Below, piece by piece: positions 31,967 to 39,721 of a stretch of 64,000 nucleotides of DNA. The stretch spans positions 1 to 64,000 of the forward strand of contig DATAAZ010000024.1 of NCBI GenBank assembly GCA_036259875.1, in the 5' to 3' direction. Every line of letters starts with the position of its first letter. The first letter of the stretch is position 1. Both the position numbers and the translations under genes were made by a program. The notes under the pieces are model-generated. The model did not search any database. It saw only the letters and a list, made by a program, of their open reading frames with translations, and had not been told where the DNA came from. This stretch comes from DATAAZ01 sp036259875 (GTDB lineage Bacteria > Actinomycetota > Thermoleophilia > Gaiellales > Gaiellaceae).

Positions 31967-33026
31967 CGACGACCCGCCTCTCCGCTCGCTCCGGCGCAGT
32001 GCGGATGCCGCACGTCACCTCGTAGTTGATCGTCCCGAGCACGCGCGCGTGGTCCTCGGCGAGAACGCCGTCGCCGATCAGCGTGACGGGCGCGCCTTCC
32101 GGCTCGTCCTCCAGCTCGACGGCGAACGAGTCCATGGAGACGGTCCCGACGACGCGCCGCCGCCGCCCGTCGACGACGACCTCTGTCCCCGTGAGTCCGC
32201 GGCGGAACCCGTCCGCATAGCCGACGGGAACGAGGCCGATCCGCGTTCTCCGCTCAGCGACGAACCGCCGCCCGTAGCCCGTGCTCTCGCCGGGCGCGAG
32301 CGTTCTCGTCTGCGCGACGTAGCTTCGCCACGAAAGGACGGGCTCGAGCCCGTCGGAGGCGGGATCGCGTCCGAACGGCGAGAGGCCGTAGACGGCGATC
32401 CCGCACCGCACGGCGTCGAAGCGCGCCTCGGGGAACCGGAGCGCTGCCGCACTGTTCGCCACGTGGCGCGTCACTCCCTCGAAGCGCTCGGCGAGCGCGC
32501 GGAACGCCTCGAGCTGGCGTCGGGCGAACGACTCGTCGGGCTCGTCCGCGGTCGCGAGGTGGCTCATGAGGCCGACGACCGCGTCGCGCGGGACGGCGAG
32601 AGCGTCGTCGGGGGTCATCCCGAAGCGCCCCATGCCCGTGTCGACCTTCAGGTGCACGCGGGTGCGGGCCGGGACGTCGGGGCGCGAGACGGCTACCTCC
32701 AGGGCGGCGTCGCGCGCGCGCGAGTCGTCTCCCGGCTCGAGCGGCCCCATGACGAGCATGCGGACGTCGGGGAACAAGGGGCGGAGAGCCGTGCCTTCGC
32801 GCACCGTCGCGACGCAGAGTCCCTGGGCGCCGGCGGCGAGCGCGGCGCGCGCGCACTCGGACGCGCCGTGCCCGTACCCGCCCGCCTTGACGACCGCCCA
32901 GACCTCCGCCGGGGCGGCTGCCTCGCGAAGCCGCGCGACGTTTCTCCGCAGCGCGCCGAGGTCGACCGTGACCTCGGATCGGCGGCGGGGAGCGCGCGCG
33001 GGAGCCGATGGCGGGAAGGCGCTAAT
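31959..33026 (-). CDS. alr: Alanine racemase, no canonical start codon
   Basis: PLP-dependent alanine racemase supplying D-alanine for peptidoglycan; about 355 residues. Sequence marks: EVTVDLGALRRNV, the PLP lysine in VWAVVKAGGYGHGA (usually KADAYGHG), HLKVDTGMGRFGM, IGLVPVGYADGFRRGL, VGTVSMDSFAVEL, and the C-terminal GTINYEVTCGI. The N-terminal VTVDLGALRRN must be translated, but upstream of it, back to the in-frame TGA at 33036, there is no ATG/GTG/TTG. Near-cognate codons present are ATT 33026, ACG and CTG. The start given (ATT 33026) is a guess. The gene is part of the nnr-alr-cca cluster and diverges from a dehydrogenase gene. Confidence 0.82.
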   Translation of the reverse strand: MSAFPPSAPARAPRRRSEVTVDLGALRRNVARLREAAAPAEVWAVVKAGGYGHGASECARAALAAGAQGLCVATVREGTALRPLFPDVRMLVMGPLEPGDDSRARDAALEVAVSRPDVPARTRVHLKVDTGMGRFGMTPDDALAVPRDAVVGLMSHLATADEPDESFARRQLEAFRALAERFEGVTRHVANSAAALRFPEARFDAVRCGIAVYGLSPFGRDPASDGLEPVLSWRSYVAQTRTLAPGESTGYGRRFVAERRTRIGLVPVGYADGFRRGLTGTEVVVDGRRRRVVGTVSMDSFAVELEDEPEGAPVTLIGDGVLAEDHARVLGTINYEVTCGIRTAPERAERRVVDG

Positions 33027-33037
33027 TTCCGGGCATC

Positions 33038-33802
33038 ATGGCGAACCGCTCCGTCGGCGTGGACTTGACGGGCCGGCGCGCGCTCGTGACGGGTGCGGCG
33101 AGCGGGATCGGCGAGGCATGCGCGCGCCGCTTCGCCGCCGCAGGCGCCGAGGTGACCGTGCTCGACGTCGACGGCGAGCGAGCCACCGCGCTCGCCGCGG
33201 CGATCGGCGGCCGGTCGCTCGAGGCCGACCTCGCCGAGCCGGCGATCCTCGACGCGCTCGACCTCGACACCGACATCCTCGTGAACAACGCCGGCTTCCA
33301 GCACGTCGCGCCCGTGTACGAGTTCCCCCCGGAGACGTTCGCGCGCATGGTTCGCGTGATGCTCGAGGCGCCGTTTCGCCTCGTTCGCGCAACGCTCCCC
33401 GGGATGGTCGAGCGGGGTTACGGCCGGGTCGTCAACATCTCCTCCGTCCACGGCGTCCGCGCGTCGCCCTTCAAGGCGGGGTATGTCGCCGCGAAGCACG
33501 GCCTCGAGGGGCTCTCGAAGGTCGTGGCGCTCGAGGGCGGCCCGCACGGTGTCACATCGAACTGCGTCTGCCCCGCGTTCGTGCGAACGCCGCTCGTTGA
33601 GAGCCAGGTCGCCGACCAGGCGCGCACGCACGGGATCTCCGAGGACGAGGTGATCGAGGAGGTCATGCTCGTGAAGCCCGTGATCAAGCGACTGATCGAG
33701 CCCGAGGAGGTCGCCGAGCTGGCGCTTTTCCTCTGCGCCCCGGAAGCGTCGTTCCTGAACGGAACCTCACTCGTGATGGACGGCGGCTGGACGGCGCAAT
33801 GA
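33038..33802 (+). CDS. 3-hydroxybutyrate dehydrogenase-like SDR
   Basis: A 254-residue short-chain dehydrogenase closest in style to D-3-hydroxybutyrate dehydrogenase (acetoacetate to 3-hydroxybutyrate, NAD-dependent). Rossmann motif ALVTGAASGIGEACARRF, ILVNNAGFQHVAPV, catalytic Ser in NISSVHG, YVAAKHG (Tyr/Lys), and the tail TSLVMDGGWTAQ. The AGFQHVAP stretch is typical for that enzyme. Start: ATG 33038 with TAATTT (33023-33028) as -10-like box, so probably leaderless. It stands between alr and nnr, both on the other strand, so it is an insertion into an otherwise conserved cluster. Confidence 0.8.
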   Translation: MANRSVGVDLTGRRALVTGAASGIGEACARRFAAAGAEVTVLDVDGERATALAAAIGGRSLEADLAEPAILDALDLDTDILVNNAGFQHVAPVYEFPPETFARMVRVMLEAPFRLVRATLPGMVERGYGRVVNISSVHGVRASPFKAGYVAAKHGLEGLSKVVALEGGPHGVTSNCVCPAFVRTPLVESQVADQARTHGISEDEVIEEVMLVKPVIKRLIEPEEVAELALFLCAPEASFLNGTSLVMDGGWTAQ

Positions 33803-33842
33803 CGGCCGCGACGAACGAGTAACAGCCGGTTCCTTGCGTCGC

Positions 33843-35324
33843 TCAGCGCGAGAGCACCGGCGAGAGCGCCTCGATCACGTCGCGGGCGATCATCCCCGCC
33901 CAACCATGGCGCTTCGCGGCCTCCCCCGCCGCAGCGCCTCCGGCGGCCGCCGCTGCAGCGGCGGCTCGCTGCGGATCCATTCCCTTGGCGAGGAAGGCGG
34001 CCACGATACCGGTGAGGACGTCGCCCGTCCCCGCGCTCGCGAGACCCGGGTTGCCGAGGTCGCAGACGAGAACGCCGCGCCCGGGCGCGGCGACGAGCGT
34101 GTCGGCGCCCTTGAGGAGGACGACCGCTCCGACGTCGTCGGTCGCCTCCTGGACGGCGTCGAGCCGATTCGCGTCGACCCACGCAGATTCCTTGCCGAGC
34201 AGGCGGCTGAGCTCGCCCGAATGCGGGGTGAGAACCGTCGCCGCGTCGCGCGAGAAGACCCACTCGGGCGAGCCAGCCAGCGCCCAGAGAGCGTCCCCGT
34301 CGAGCACGACCGGCAACTCGAGCCGCTCGAGTAGCGCGCGGACAAGCGCCCGCGTCTCGTCGCTCCGGCCGAGGCCCGGCCCGAGTGCGACGGCGTCCGC
34401 CCGCTCGGCGACCTCGAGGACGACGTCGGCCGCGGCCGCGACGAGGCGCCCGTTCGCGTCGGCCGGGCCGGGCGTCGTCGTCACCTCGACGAAGCGCTGC
34501 GCGAACGCGCTCGCGAGCGATTCGGGGACGACGGCGCGCGCGTAGCCCGCGCCGGCGCGCATCGCCGCCTCGGCGGCGAGCGCGGGGGCGCCCGTGAGGC
34601 CGGCCGACCCGCCGACCACGACGACGTAGCCGGCGCTGTACTTGTTGTCGCGCGGACCGCGCCGCGGGACGAGCTGCAGGATCTGCGGCGTCACGCGACC
34701 ATGGCGCGTCTCGCCGGCCGCGAGGGCGATGTCCGCGACTTCCACGTCGCCGGCGAGGAAGCGGCCCGGGCCGACGACGAGCCCCAGCTTCCGCCCGTGG
34801 AAGGTGACCGTGAGGTCGGCCTCGACTGCGGCGCCGGCCACCTTCCCGGTCGACGCGTCGACCCCGGACGGGACGTCGACGGCGACGATCGGGACGCCGA
34901 GGCCGTTCAGCGCCTCGATCTGCGCCGCTGCGCCGCGCCGCGGGCGACCCGAGAACCCCGTCCCGAAGAGCGCGTCGACCGCGACGTCGGCGCCGCCCGG
35001 AACCTCCGGGAACGCGACGCCGGCCTCGCGCGCGCGCCGCAGGTTCGCCGCCGCGTCACCGTGGAACTTCTCCTCGGGCCGCGTGAGGATGACCTCGACG
35101 CGGCGCCCCTCCTCGTGGAGCCGTCGCGCGACGACGAGCCCGTCGCCGCCGTTCGAGCCGGCGCCGCACCAAACTGCGAAGTGGCGCGCGTCCGCGTAGC
35201 GAGCGAGCACCGCGGCGGCGGTCGCCCCGCCCGCGCGCTCCATGAGCTCGAGCGTCGGCCCCTCGTACGCCTCCTCCGCGGCGCGCATCTCGGCGGCCGT
35301 ATAGAGAGGCTCCCACCACGCCAC
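33843..35324 (-). CDS. nnr: Bifunctional NAD(P)HX epimerase/dehydratase
   Basis: A 493-residue fusion repairing hydrated NAD(P)H. The N-terminal YjeF_N epimerase domain (residues ~1-205) has AVWCGAGSNGGDGLVVARRL and VDVPSGVDASTG. The C-terminal ADP/ATP-dependent dehydratase domain has VVVGGSAGLTGAPALAAEA, ALGPGLGRSDETRA, VLTPHSGELSRLLG and the catalytic LGNPGLASAGTGDVLTGI. Length is usual for the bifunctional form. Start: GTG 35324 (GTG GCG TGG TGG). It follows acpS by 32 bases in the conserved acpS-nnr-alr order. The assignment is secure. Confidence 0.93.
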   Translation of the reverse strand: MAWWEPLYTAAEMRAAEEAYEGPTLELMERAGGATAAAVLARYADARHFAVWCGAGSNGGDGLVVARRLHEEGRRVEVILTRPEEKFHGDAAANLRRAREAGVAFPEVPGGADVAVDALFGTGFSGRPRRGAAAQIEALNGLGVPIVAVDVPSGVDASTGKVAGAAVEADLTVTFHGRKLGLVVGPGRFLAGDVEVADIALAAGETRHGRVTPQILQLVPRRGPRDNKYSAGYVVVVGGSAGLTGAPALAAEAAMRAGAGYARAVVPESLASAFAQRFVEVTTTPGPADANGRLVAAAADVVLEVAERADAVALGPGLGRSDETRALVRALLERLELPVVLDGDALWALAGSPEWVFSRDAATVLTPHSGELSRLLGKESAWVDANRLDAVQEATDDVGAVVLLKGADTLVAAPGRGVLVCDLGNPGLASAGTGDVLTGIVAAFLAKGMDPQRAAAAAAAAGGAAAGEAAKRHGWAGMIARDVIEALSPVLSR

Positions 35325-35356
35325 TCCCCGACCCCCGGGCCCGAGGTCGAGCGCCG

Positions 35357-35716
35357 TCAACCGTCGTCGGAGACGACGCAGATCGCCGCGGCGAGCTCGC
35401 GCGAGTGCGTCATCGAGAGATCGATCCGGCCGGCGCCCACGCGCTCCGCCCACGCCTTCGTGGAGCCGGCGAGGCTTACGCCCGGCTTGGGCCGCCCGGC
35501 GATCTCGATCTCGCGCCAGGTGAAGCGAACGCCGCAGCCGAGCGCCTTCCCGATCGCCTCCTTGCCGGCGAACCGCGCGGCGTAGTGCTGCGCCGGGTTC
35601 GCGCGCGAGTCGCAATAGGCACGCTCGACGTCCGTGAAGACGCGTTCGCGAAAGCCGTCGCGGGCAAGGGCGCGCTCGATGCGGCCGATCTCGATCAGGT
35701 CGACGCCGATCTTCAT
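35357..35716 (-). CDS. acpS: Holo-[acyl-carrier-protein] synthase
   Basis: A 119-residue phosphopantetheinyl transferase that loads apo-ACP with 4'-phosphopantetheine from CoA, feeding fatty-acid synthesis in the cytoplasm. Characteristic motifs: IGVDLIEIGRIERAL with the metal-binding Asp, and AARFAGKEAIGKALG. The C-terminal LSMTHSRELAAAICVV is typical. Length normal. Start: ATG 35716, overlapping the stop of the upstream HAD gene (ATGA). It is in the rplM-rpsI-glmM-glmS...acpS-nnr-alr neighbourhood seen in many actinobacteria. Confidence 0.95.
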   Translation of the reverse strand: MKIGVDLIEIGRIERALARDGFRERVFTDVERAYCDSRANPAQHYAARFAGKEAIGKALGCGVRFTWREIEIAGRPKPGVSLAGSTKAWAERVGAGRIDLSMTHSRELAAAICVVSDDG

Positions 35717-36489
35717 CGCTCGGCGAGGAAGTCTGGCAGGTCGGCGAGCGAGTCGATCACGCCGTCCGGACGGATCTCCGCAGCCGCGAGCGACTCCTCG
35801 CGGAACTTCCCGCTCCGGACGAGGACGCCGCGCATCCCGAGCCGCTTTGCGCCGCCCACGTCCGACTCGACGTCGTCCCCTATCATCGTCGCCTCCGCCG
35901 CCTCCGCCTTGAGCGCGGCGAGCGCTGATTCGAAGTACGCGCGACTCGGCTTCCCGACCAGCTCGGCCTCGATCCGGGCCGCGTACTCGAGCCCCACGAC
36001 GACCGCGCCCGAGTCGAGGAGCGGGCCTCGCGCCGTCTGCCACCACCGGTTGCGGTGAAGGCAGAGGAGTCGCGCGCCCGCTTGGAGCTCGGCGAACGCG
36101 GCGGTCAGGCGCGCCCACGCGAACACGCGCTCCGTGTCCTCCGTCTCGTCGGCACCACCGACCAGGACGGCCTGTGCGTCGGCTTCGACCAGCTCGACGT
36201 GGCGGGCGAGATCCTCGTGGATCGCAGGCATCGTGAGCGCGAGAACGCGGGCACCGGCGAGCAGGCGGCCGGCCGCGAGCGGCGTCGTCTCGATCTCGTC
36301 GTCGTCCACCTCGAACCCCATTCCGCGGAGCTCCGCCGCCAGGCGCCCGCGGGGCCGTGTCGTGTTGTTCGTGACGAAGCGCAGGCGATGCCCCGCTTCG
36401 CGGAGCGCGCGGACCGCATCCGCCGCGCCGTCGATCGGCACGCCCGACACATGGAGGACGCCGTCGATGTCGAGCAGAATCGGCGCCAT
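35713..36489 (-). CDS. HAD-superfamily (class IIA) phosphatase
   Basis: A 258-residue HAD-IIA phosphatase (NagD/phosphoglycolate-phosphatase-like). Motif I: ILLDIDGVLHVSG (nucleophile Asp and general acid Asp); motif II: FVTNNTTR; late motifs: LVGKPSRAYFESAL (Lys) and MIGDDVESDVGGAKRLGM (acidic pair). The cap region lies between residues ~80-170. Substrate is not predictable; this family dephosphorylates many small phosphates. Start: ATG 36489; the AT-rich TAGATT ~8 bases upstream of GTGATG supports a leaderless start. It is divergent from arfB, and the two predicted 5' ends overlap. Confidence 0.85.
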   Translation of the reverse strand: MAPILLDIDGVLHVSGVPIDGAADAVRALREAGHRLRFVTNNTTRPRGRLAAELRGMGFEVDDDEIETTPLAAGRLLAGARVLALTMPAIHEDLARHVELVEADAQAVLVGGADETEDTERVFAWARLTAAFAELQAGARLLCLHRNRWWQTARGPLLDSGAVVVGLEYAARIEAELVGKPSRAYFESALAALKAEAAEATMIGDDVESDVGGAKRLGMRGVLVRSGKFREESLAAAEIRPDGVIDSLADLPDFLAER

Positions 36490-36904
36490 CACGAAGGAAT
36501 CTATCCCGGTCACGTCGGCGCTCGCGATCCCGCTCTGGGAGGTCGAGCTGCGAACCTCGCGCTCGAGCGGGCCGGGCGGCCAGCACGCGCAGAAAACGGA
36601 GACCCGGGTCGAGGCCGTGTTCGACGTCGAGGGGTCGAAGACGCTTACGGAGGCGCAAAAGCGGCGGCTTCGCGAGCGGATCGGCCCGGTCGTCCGGGCC
36701 GTCGCGCAGGACGAGCGAAGTCAGGCGCGAAACCGCGAGCTCGCGCTCGAGCGCCTCGCCGCGGCGCTCGCCGACGGGCTCCGGACTCGGCGGAGGCGCC
36801 GCCCGACGAAGCCGACGCGCGCGGCCCGTGACCGCCGCCTCGAAGAGAAGCACCACCGCGCGGAGGCGAAGCGCCTGCGCCGGCCGCCGTCCGAGCCGGA
36901 CTAG
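36467..36904 (+). CDS. arfB: ArfB/YaeJ-type peptidyl-tRNA hydrolase (GGQ-domain ribosome rescue factor)
   Basis: A protein of at most 145 residues with the release-factor catalytic domain: VELRTSRSSGPGGQHAQKTETRVEAVFDV holds the GGQ loop that hydrolyses peptidyl-tRNA, followed by a basic C-terminal tail (RLEEKHHRAEAKRLRR) that in ArfB enters the mRNA channel of stalled ribosomes. It rescues non-stop complexes. The only canonical in-frame start is ATG 36467, which makes the 5' end overlap the divergent HAD gene by 23 bases; a shorter protein from a non-canonical codon nearer 36508 would also make sense. Divergent promoter. Function is secure; start is not. Confidence 0.85.
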   Translation: MSSRIGAITKESIPVTSALAIPLWEVELRTSRSSGPGGQHAQKTETRVEAVFDVEGSKTLTEAQKRRLRERIGPVVRAVAQDERSQARNRELALERLAAALADGLRTRRRRRPTKPTRAARDRRLEEKHHRAEAKRLRRPPSEPD

Positions 36905-36993
36905 GGTGACGTTCCGGTTCGCACGCCGTCCGGGATGCTGGATTGCCCGCCCGGACGCTAAGAGGTTCCGCAGCGGCGTCCGTGCGGCACTCG

Positions 36994-37632
36994 TTAGTCG
37001 AGCGCAGGGCTGACCGTGAGCGTCATGACCTCGCTCGGCTCCCGCTTTCCTCTCAGCTGCAGCCGTCTTCGCGGGACGTTTGAATCGAGACCGGCGGCCG
37101 CCGCAGCGTCGCTGGTGACGAGGATCTCGCCGGTCTTCGCCTCCGAGGCCAGGCGAGCCGTCGTGTTCACCGCGTCTCCGAGCGCGGTCAGCTCGGTGCG
37201 CGTCCCCGAGCCGACCGCCCCCACCCAGGCCGTCCCGGTATGCACACCAGCGCCGAGCGGGACCCAGGGGCCATCGGGGTCGAGGTGTCCGGTCGCTTTG
37301 AGGAGCGCACGCGCCGCCTCGATCCCGCGAGCAGCGTGCCGCCGACCGCTGAGCAGCGGAAAGAACATCGCGACCAGCTCGTCGCCGACGAACTTATCGA
37401 CGACGCCGTCGTATTCGAAGACGGTCGCTCCGGCGGTGTCGTAGAACGCGTCCATGAGCCGGCGGAAATCAGCCGGGCGCATTCCCTCCGCAAGCGCCGT
37501 CGAGCCGCGGACATCGGCGAAGAGCATCGTGACCTCGATCTCGGGACCGCCGTGGTGGCGCGACATGAACGTGAAGCAGGACGCGCACCAGTTCGGATTC
37601 TTCTCGGACGGCCGCTTCCCGATCAGTCGCAT
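36994..37632 (-). CDS. Adenylate/guanylate cyclase (class III), N-terminus unresolved
   Basis: Class III cyclase domain: VTMLFADVRGSTALAEGM (metal Asp), FDGVVDKFVGDELVAMFFP (second Asp with GDE), GVHTGTAWVGAVGSG and ALGDAVNTTARLA. Just before it are two cysteine pairs, CRLC...CASC, like a zinc ribbon, but the first pair (coding up to about 37680) lies upstream of the first ATG at 37632. In that upstream frame, back to the stop at 37795-37797, there is no ATG/GTG/TTG. So the gene either uses a rare start codon or is 5'-truncated; the coordinates given are the minimal ATG-started version. It could make the ligand for the two cNMP-binding proteins in the window. Confidence 0.75.
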   Translation of the reverse strand: MRLIGKRPSEKNPNWCASCFTFMSRHHGGPEIEVTMLFADVRGSTALAEGMRPADFRRLMDAFYDTAGATVFEYDGVVDKFVGDELVAMFFPLLSGRRHAARGIEAARALLKATGHLDPDGPWVPLGAGVHTGTAWVGAVGSGTRTELTALGDAVNTTARLASEAKTGEILVTSDAAAAAGLDSNVPRRRLQLRGKREPSEVMTLTVSPALD

Positions 37633-37855
37633 CAGCGGTGCGCCAGCGCCGCCGAACGGCGCCGCGCACAGTCGGCAGCGCGGGTCGCGCGGGATGAGCT
37701 TGAAGACGCGCCTGCCCGCATGCTCTTTGGGTGGCCGCGGGTGAGAAACTCGCGCAGAACTCCTCGCTTTCCCGGCCGTGCGGCGGGTTCGAGGTCACAC
37801 CACCTCCACCCGTGAGGGTAGCGCCGCCAAGGAGCGGCGCCGCAATGCCGTGCGG

Positions 37856-39676
37856 CTACTCGACGGTGACCGTTTTCGCCAGGTTCCGAGGCTGGTCGAC
37901 GTTCAGGCCGCGCAGCCGTGCGATCCGGTAGGCGAGGAGCTGCAGCGGGACGACGGCGAGCGGCGCCTGGATGAACGGGTGCGTGCGGGGCACGTAGATG
38001 ACGTCGTCGGCGTGGTGCTGGATGTCCTCGTTGCCGTCGGTCGCGATCGCGATCACCTCGGCGCCGCGCGCACGAACCTCCTGGATGTTCGAGACGACCT
38101 TGTCGTAGACGTGCGAGTCCGTCGCGACGCAAACGACGGGCGTGTTGTCCGTGAGGAGCGCGATGGGACCGTGCTTCATCTCGCCCGCGGAGTACGCCTC
38201 GGTGGGGATGTACGAAATCTCCTTGAGCTTGAGCGCGCCCTCGAGGCAGACCGGGAGGCCGATGTGCCGGCCCAGGTAGAGGAAGAAGTCCTCGTCGTGG
38301 TGCCGCCGGGCGATCTCCTCGATCGGGTGATGCCCGTCGAGGAACGCGCTCAGTTTCGCCGGGAGCGCGCGCAGTTCGGCGACGAGGGCGGCGATCTCGG
38401 CGTCCGTGCGCGTCCCGCGCACCTGCGCAAGTCGGAGCGCGAGGAGGAAGAGGAGGACGACCTGCGCGGTGAACGTCTTCGTCGCGGCGACCCCCATCTC
38501 GAGCCCCGCCCGCGTGTACAGCACGTTGTCCACCTCACGCGTGATCTGCGTCCCGGGCAGGTTCGTGATCGCGAGCGTTCGCGCCCCGAGCTCGCCGGCC
38601 AGGCGCACAGCGTGCACGGTGTCGCGCGTCTCGCCCGACTGCGAGATGCCGAGCGCGATCGTGCCGTCGGCGACGACCGGGTTTCGGTACAGCCACTCGC
38701 TCGCGACATCGAACTCGCAGGGGACGCGCGCCCACTCCTCGACCGCGTAGCGGCCGACGACGCCGGCGTGGTAGGCGGTCCCGCATGCGAGGATGAGGAT
38801 CCGCGAGAGGCTCGCCAGGTCTTCGGCGGAGACGCCCGGAAGCACGATCTCGTCGCCGTCCAGGTGCTCCTCGATCGTTCGCGCGAGCGCCGTCGGCTGC
38901 TCGTAGATCTCCTTCAGCATGAAGCTCTCAAAGCCGAGCTTCTCCGCCGCCTCGTCGTCCCAGTCGATCGCGAGAACCTCACGATGCCGCTCCTCGTTCT
39001 CGACCGAGAGGAAGCGCGGGCCCTCGGGAGTGACCGCGACGACCTCGCCATCCTCGATCAGCTTCACGCGGTTCGTCTCGCGCCGGAACGCCGCGATCGA
39101 GGACGCGAGGAACGTCTCGCCGTCTCCGATCCCGACGACGAGCGGGCACTGGAGACGCGCGCCGACGAGGAGGCCGGGATGCTCACGGTGCGAGACGACG
39201 AACGCGAAATGGCCTTCGAGCTGGCGGTAGACCGCCCGCACGGCGTCGACGAGGTCGCCCCCGTAGTGTCGTTCGAGGAGGTGCGCGACGACCTCCGCGT
39301 CGGTCTCGGACGTGAACGCGTGCCCCTCGGCGAGCAGGCTCGCCCTGAGCTCGCGGAAGTTCTCGACGATGCCGTTCAGGACGATCACGATCTCGCCCGG
39401 CGTGCACCCGCCCAGCGGGTGCGCGTTCTCGTACGAGACGCGGCCGTGCGTCGCCCAGCGCGTGTGGCCGACGCCCGTCGTCGAGCGGGAGCCGTTCGAC
39501 TCGGCCGCCGCCTTCAGGTTGTCGAGGTTGCCGACCGCGCGGACGACCTCGAGCCCGCCGTCCTCGAGCAGCCCGAAGCCGGCCGAGTCATAGCCGCGGT
39601 ACTCGAGTCGCTCCAGGCCCCCGATCAGGAGGGGGCGTGCGTCCCGCGAGCCGACGTAGCCGATGATGCCGCACAT
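37856..39676 (-). CDS. glmS: Glutamine-fructose-6-phosphate aminotransferase (isomerising)
   Basis: A 606-residue GlmS: converts fructose-6-phosphate and glutamine to glucosamine-6-phosphate, the entry to peptidoglycan amino sugars. N-terminal Ntn glutaminase domain begins MCGIIGYVGSR, with Cys2 as nucleophile, followed by LEYRGYDSAGF and HTRWATHGRV. The two SIS domains (residues ~280-600) show SQSGETRDT and AYSAGEMKHGPIAL. It ends in LAKTVTVE. Start: ATG 39676. No glmS ribozyme-like leader is visible; only 32 bases separate it from glmM and a hairpin sits there (39697-39721). Confidence 0.97.
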   Translation of the reverse strand: MCGIIGYVGSRDARPLLIGGLERLEYRGYDSAGFGLLEDGGLEVVRAVGNLDNLKAAAESNGSRSTTGVGHTRWATHGRVSYENAHPLGGCTPGEIVIVLNGIVENFRELRASLLAEGHAFTSETDAEVVAHLLERHYGGDLVDAVRAVYRQLEGHFAFVVSHREHPGLLVGARLQCPLVVGIGDGETFLASSIAAFRRETNRVKLIEDGEVVAVTPEGPRFLSVENEERHREVLAIDWDDEAAEKLGFESFMLKEIYEQPTALARTIEEHLDGDEIVLPGVSAEDLASLSRILILACGTAYHAGVVGRYAVEEWARVPCEFDVASEWLYRNPVVADGTIALGISQSGETRDTVHAVRLAGELGARTLAITNLPGTQITREVDNVLYTRAGLEMGVAATKTFTAQVVLLFLLALRLAQVRGTRTDAEIAALVAELRALPAKLSAFLDGHHPIEEIARRHHDEDFFLYLGRHIGLPVCLEGALKLKEISYIPTEAYSAGEMKHGPIALLTDNTPVVCVATDSHVYDKVVSNIQEVRARGAEVIAIATDGNEDIQHHADDVIYVPRTHPFIQAPLAVVPLQLLAYRIARLRGLNVDQPRNLAKTVTVE

Positions 39677-39696
39677 TCAACGCCTCCAGAGACACG

Positions 39697-39721
39697 GAAG
39701 CTCGGCGGTCAGCCGAGCTTC
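39697..39721 (-). promoter_or_regulatory. Perfect 10-bp hairpin spanning the glmM stop codon
   Basis: GAAGCTCGGC pairs with GCCGAGCTTC around a five-base loop that contains the glmM TGA. It lies 20 bases upstream of the glmS start. There is no U-run, so it may stabilise or process the mRNA or affect coupling rather than terminate. Confidence 0.45.
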
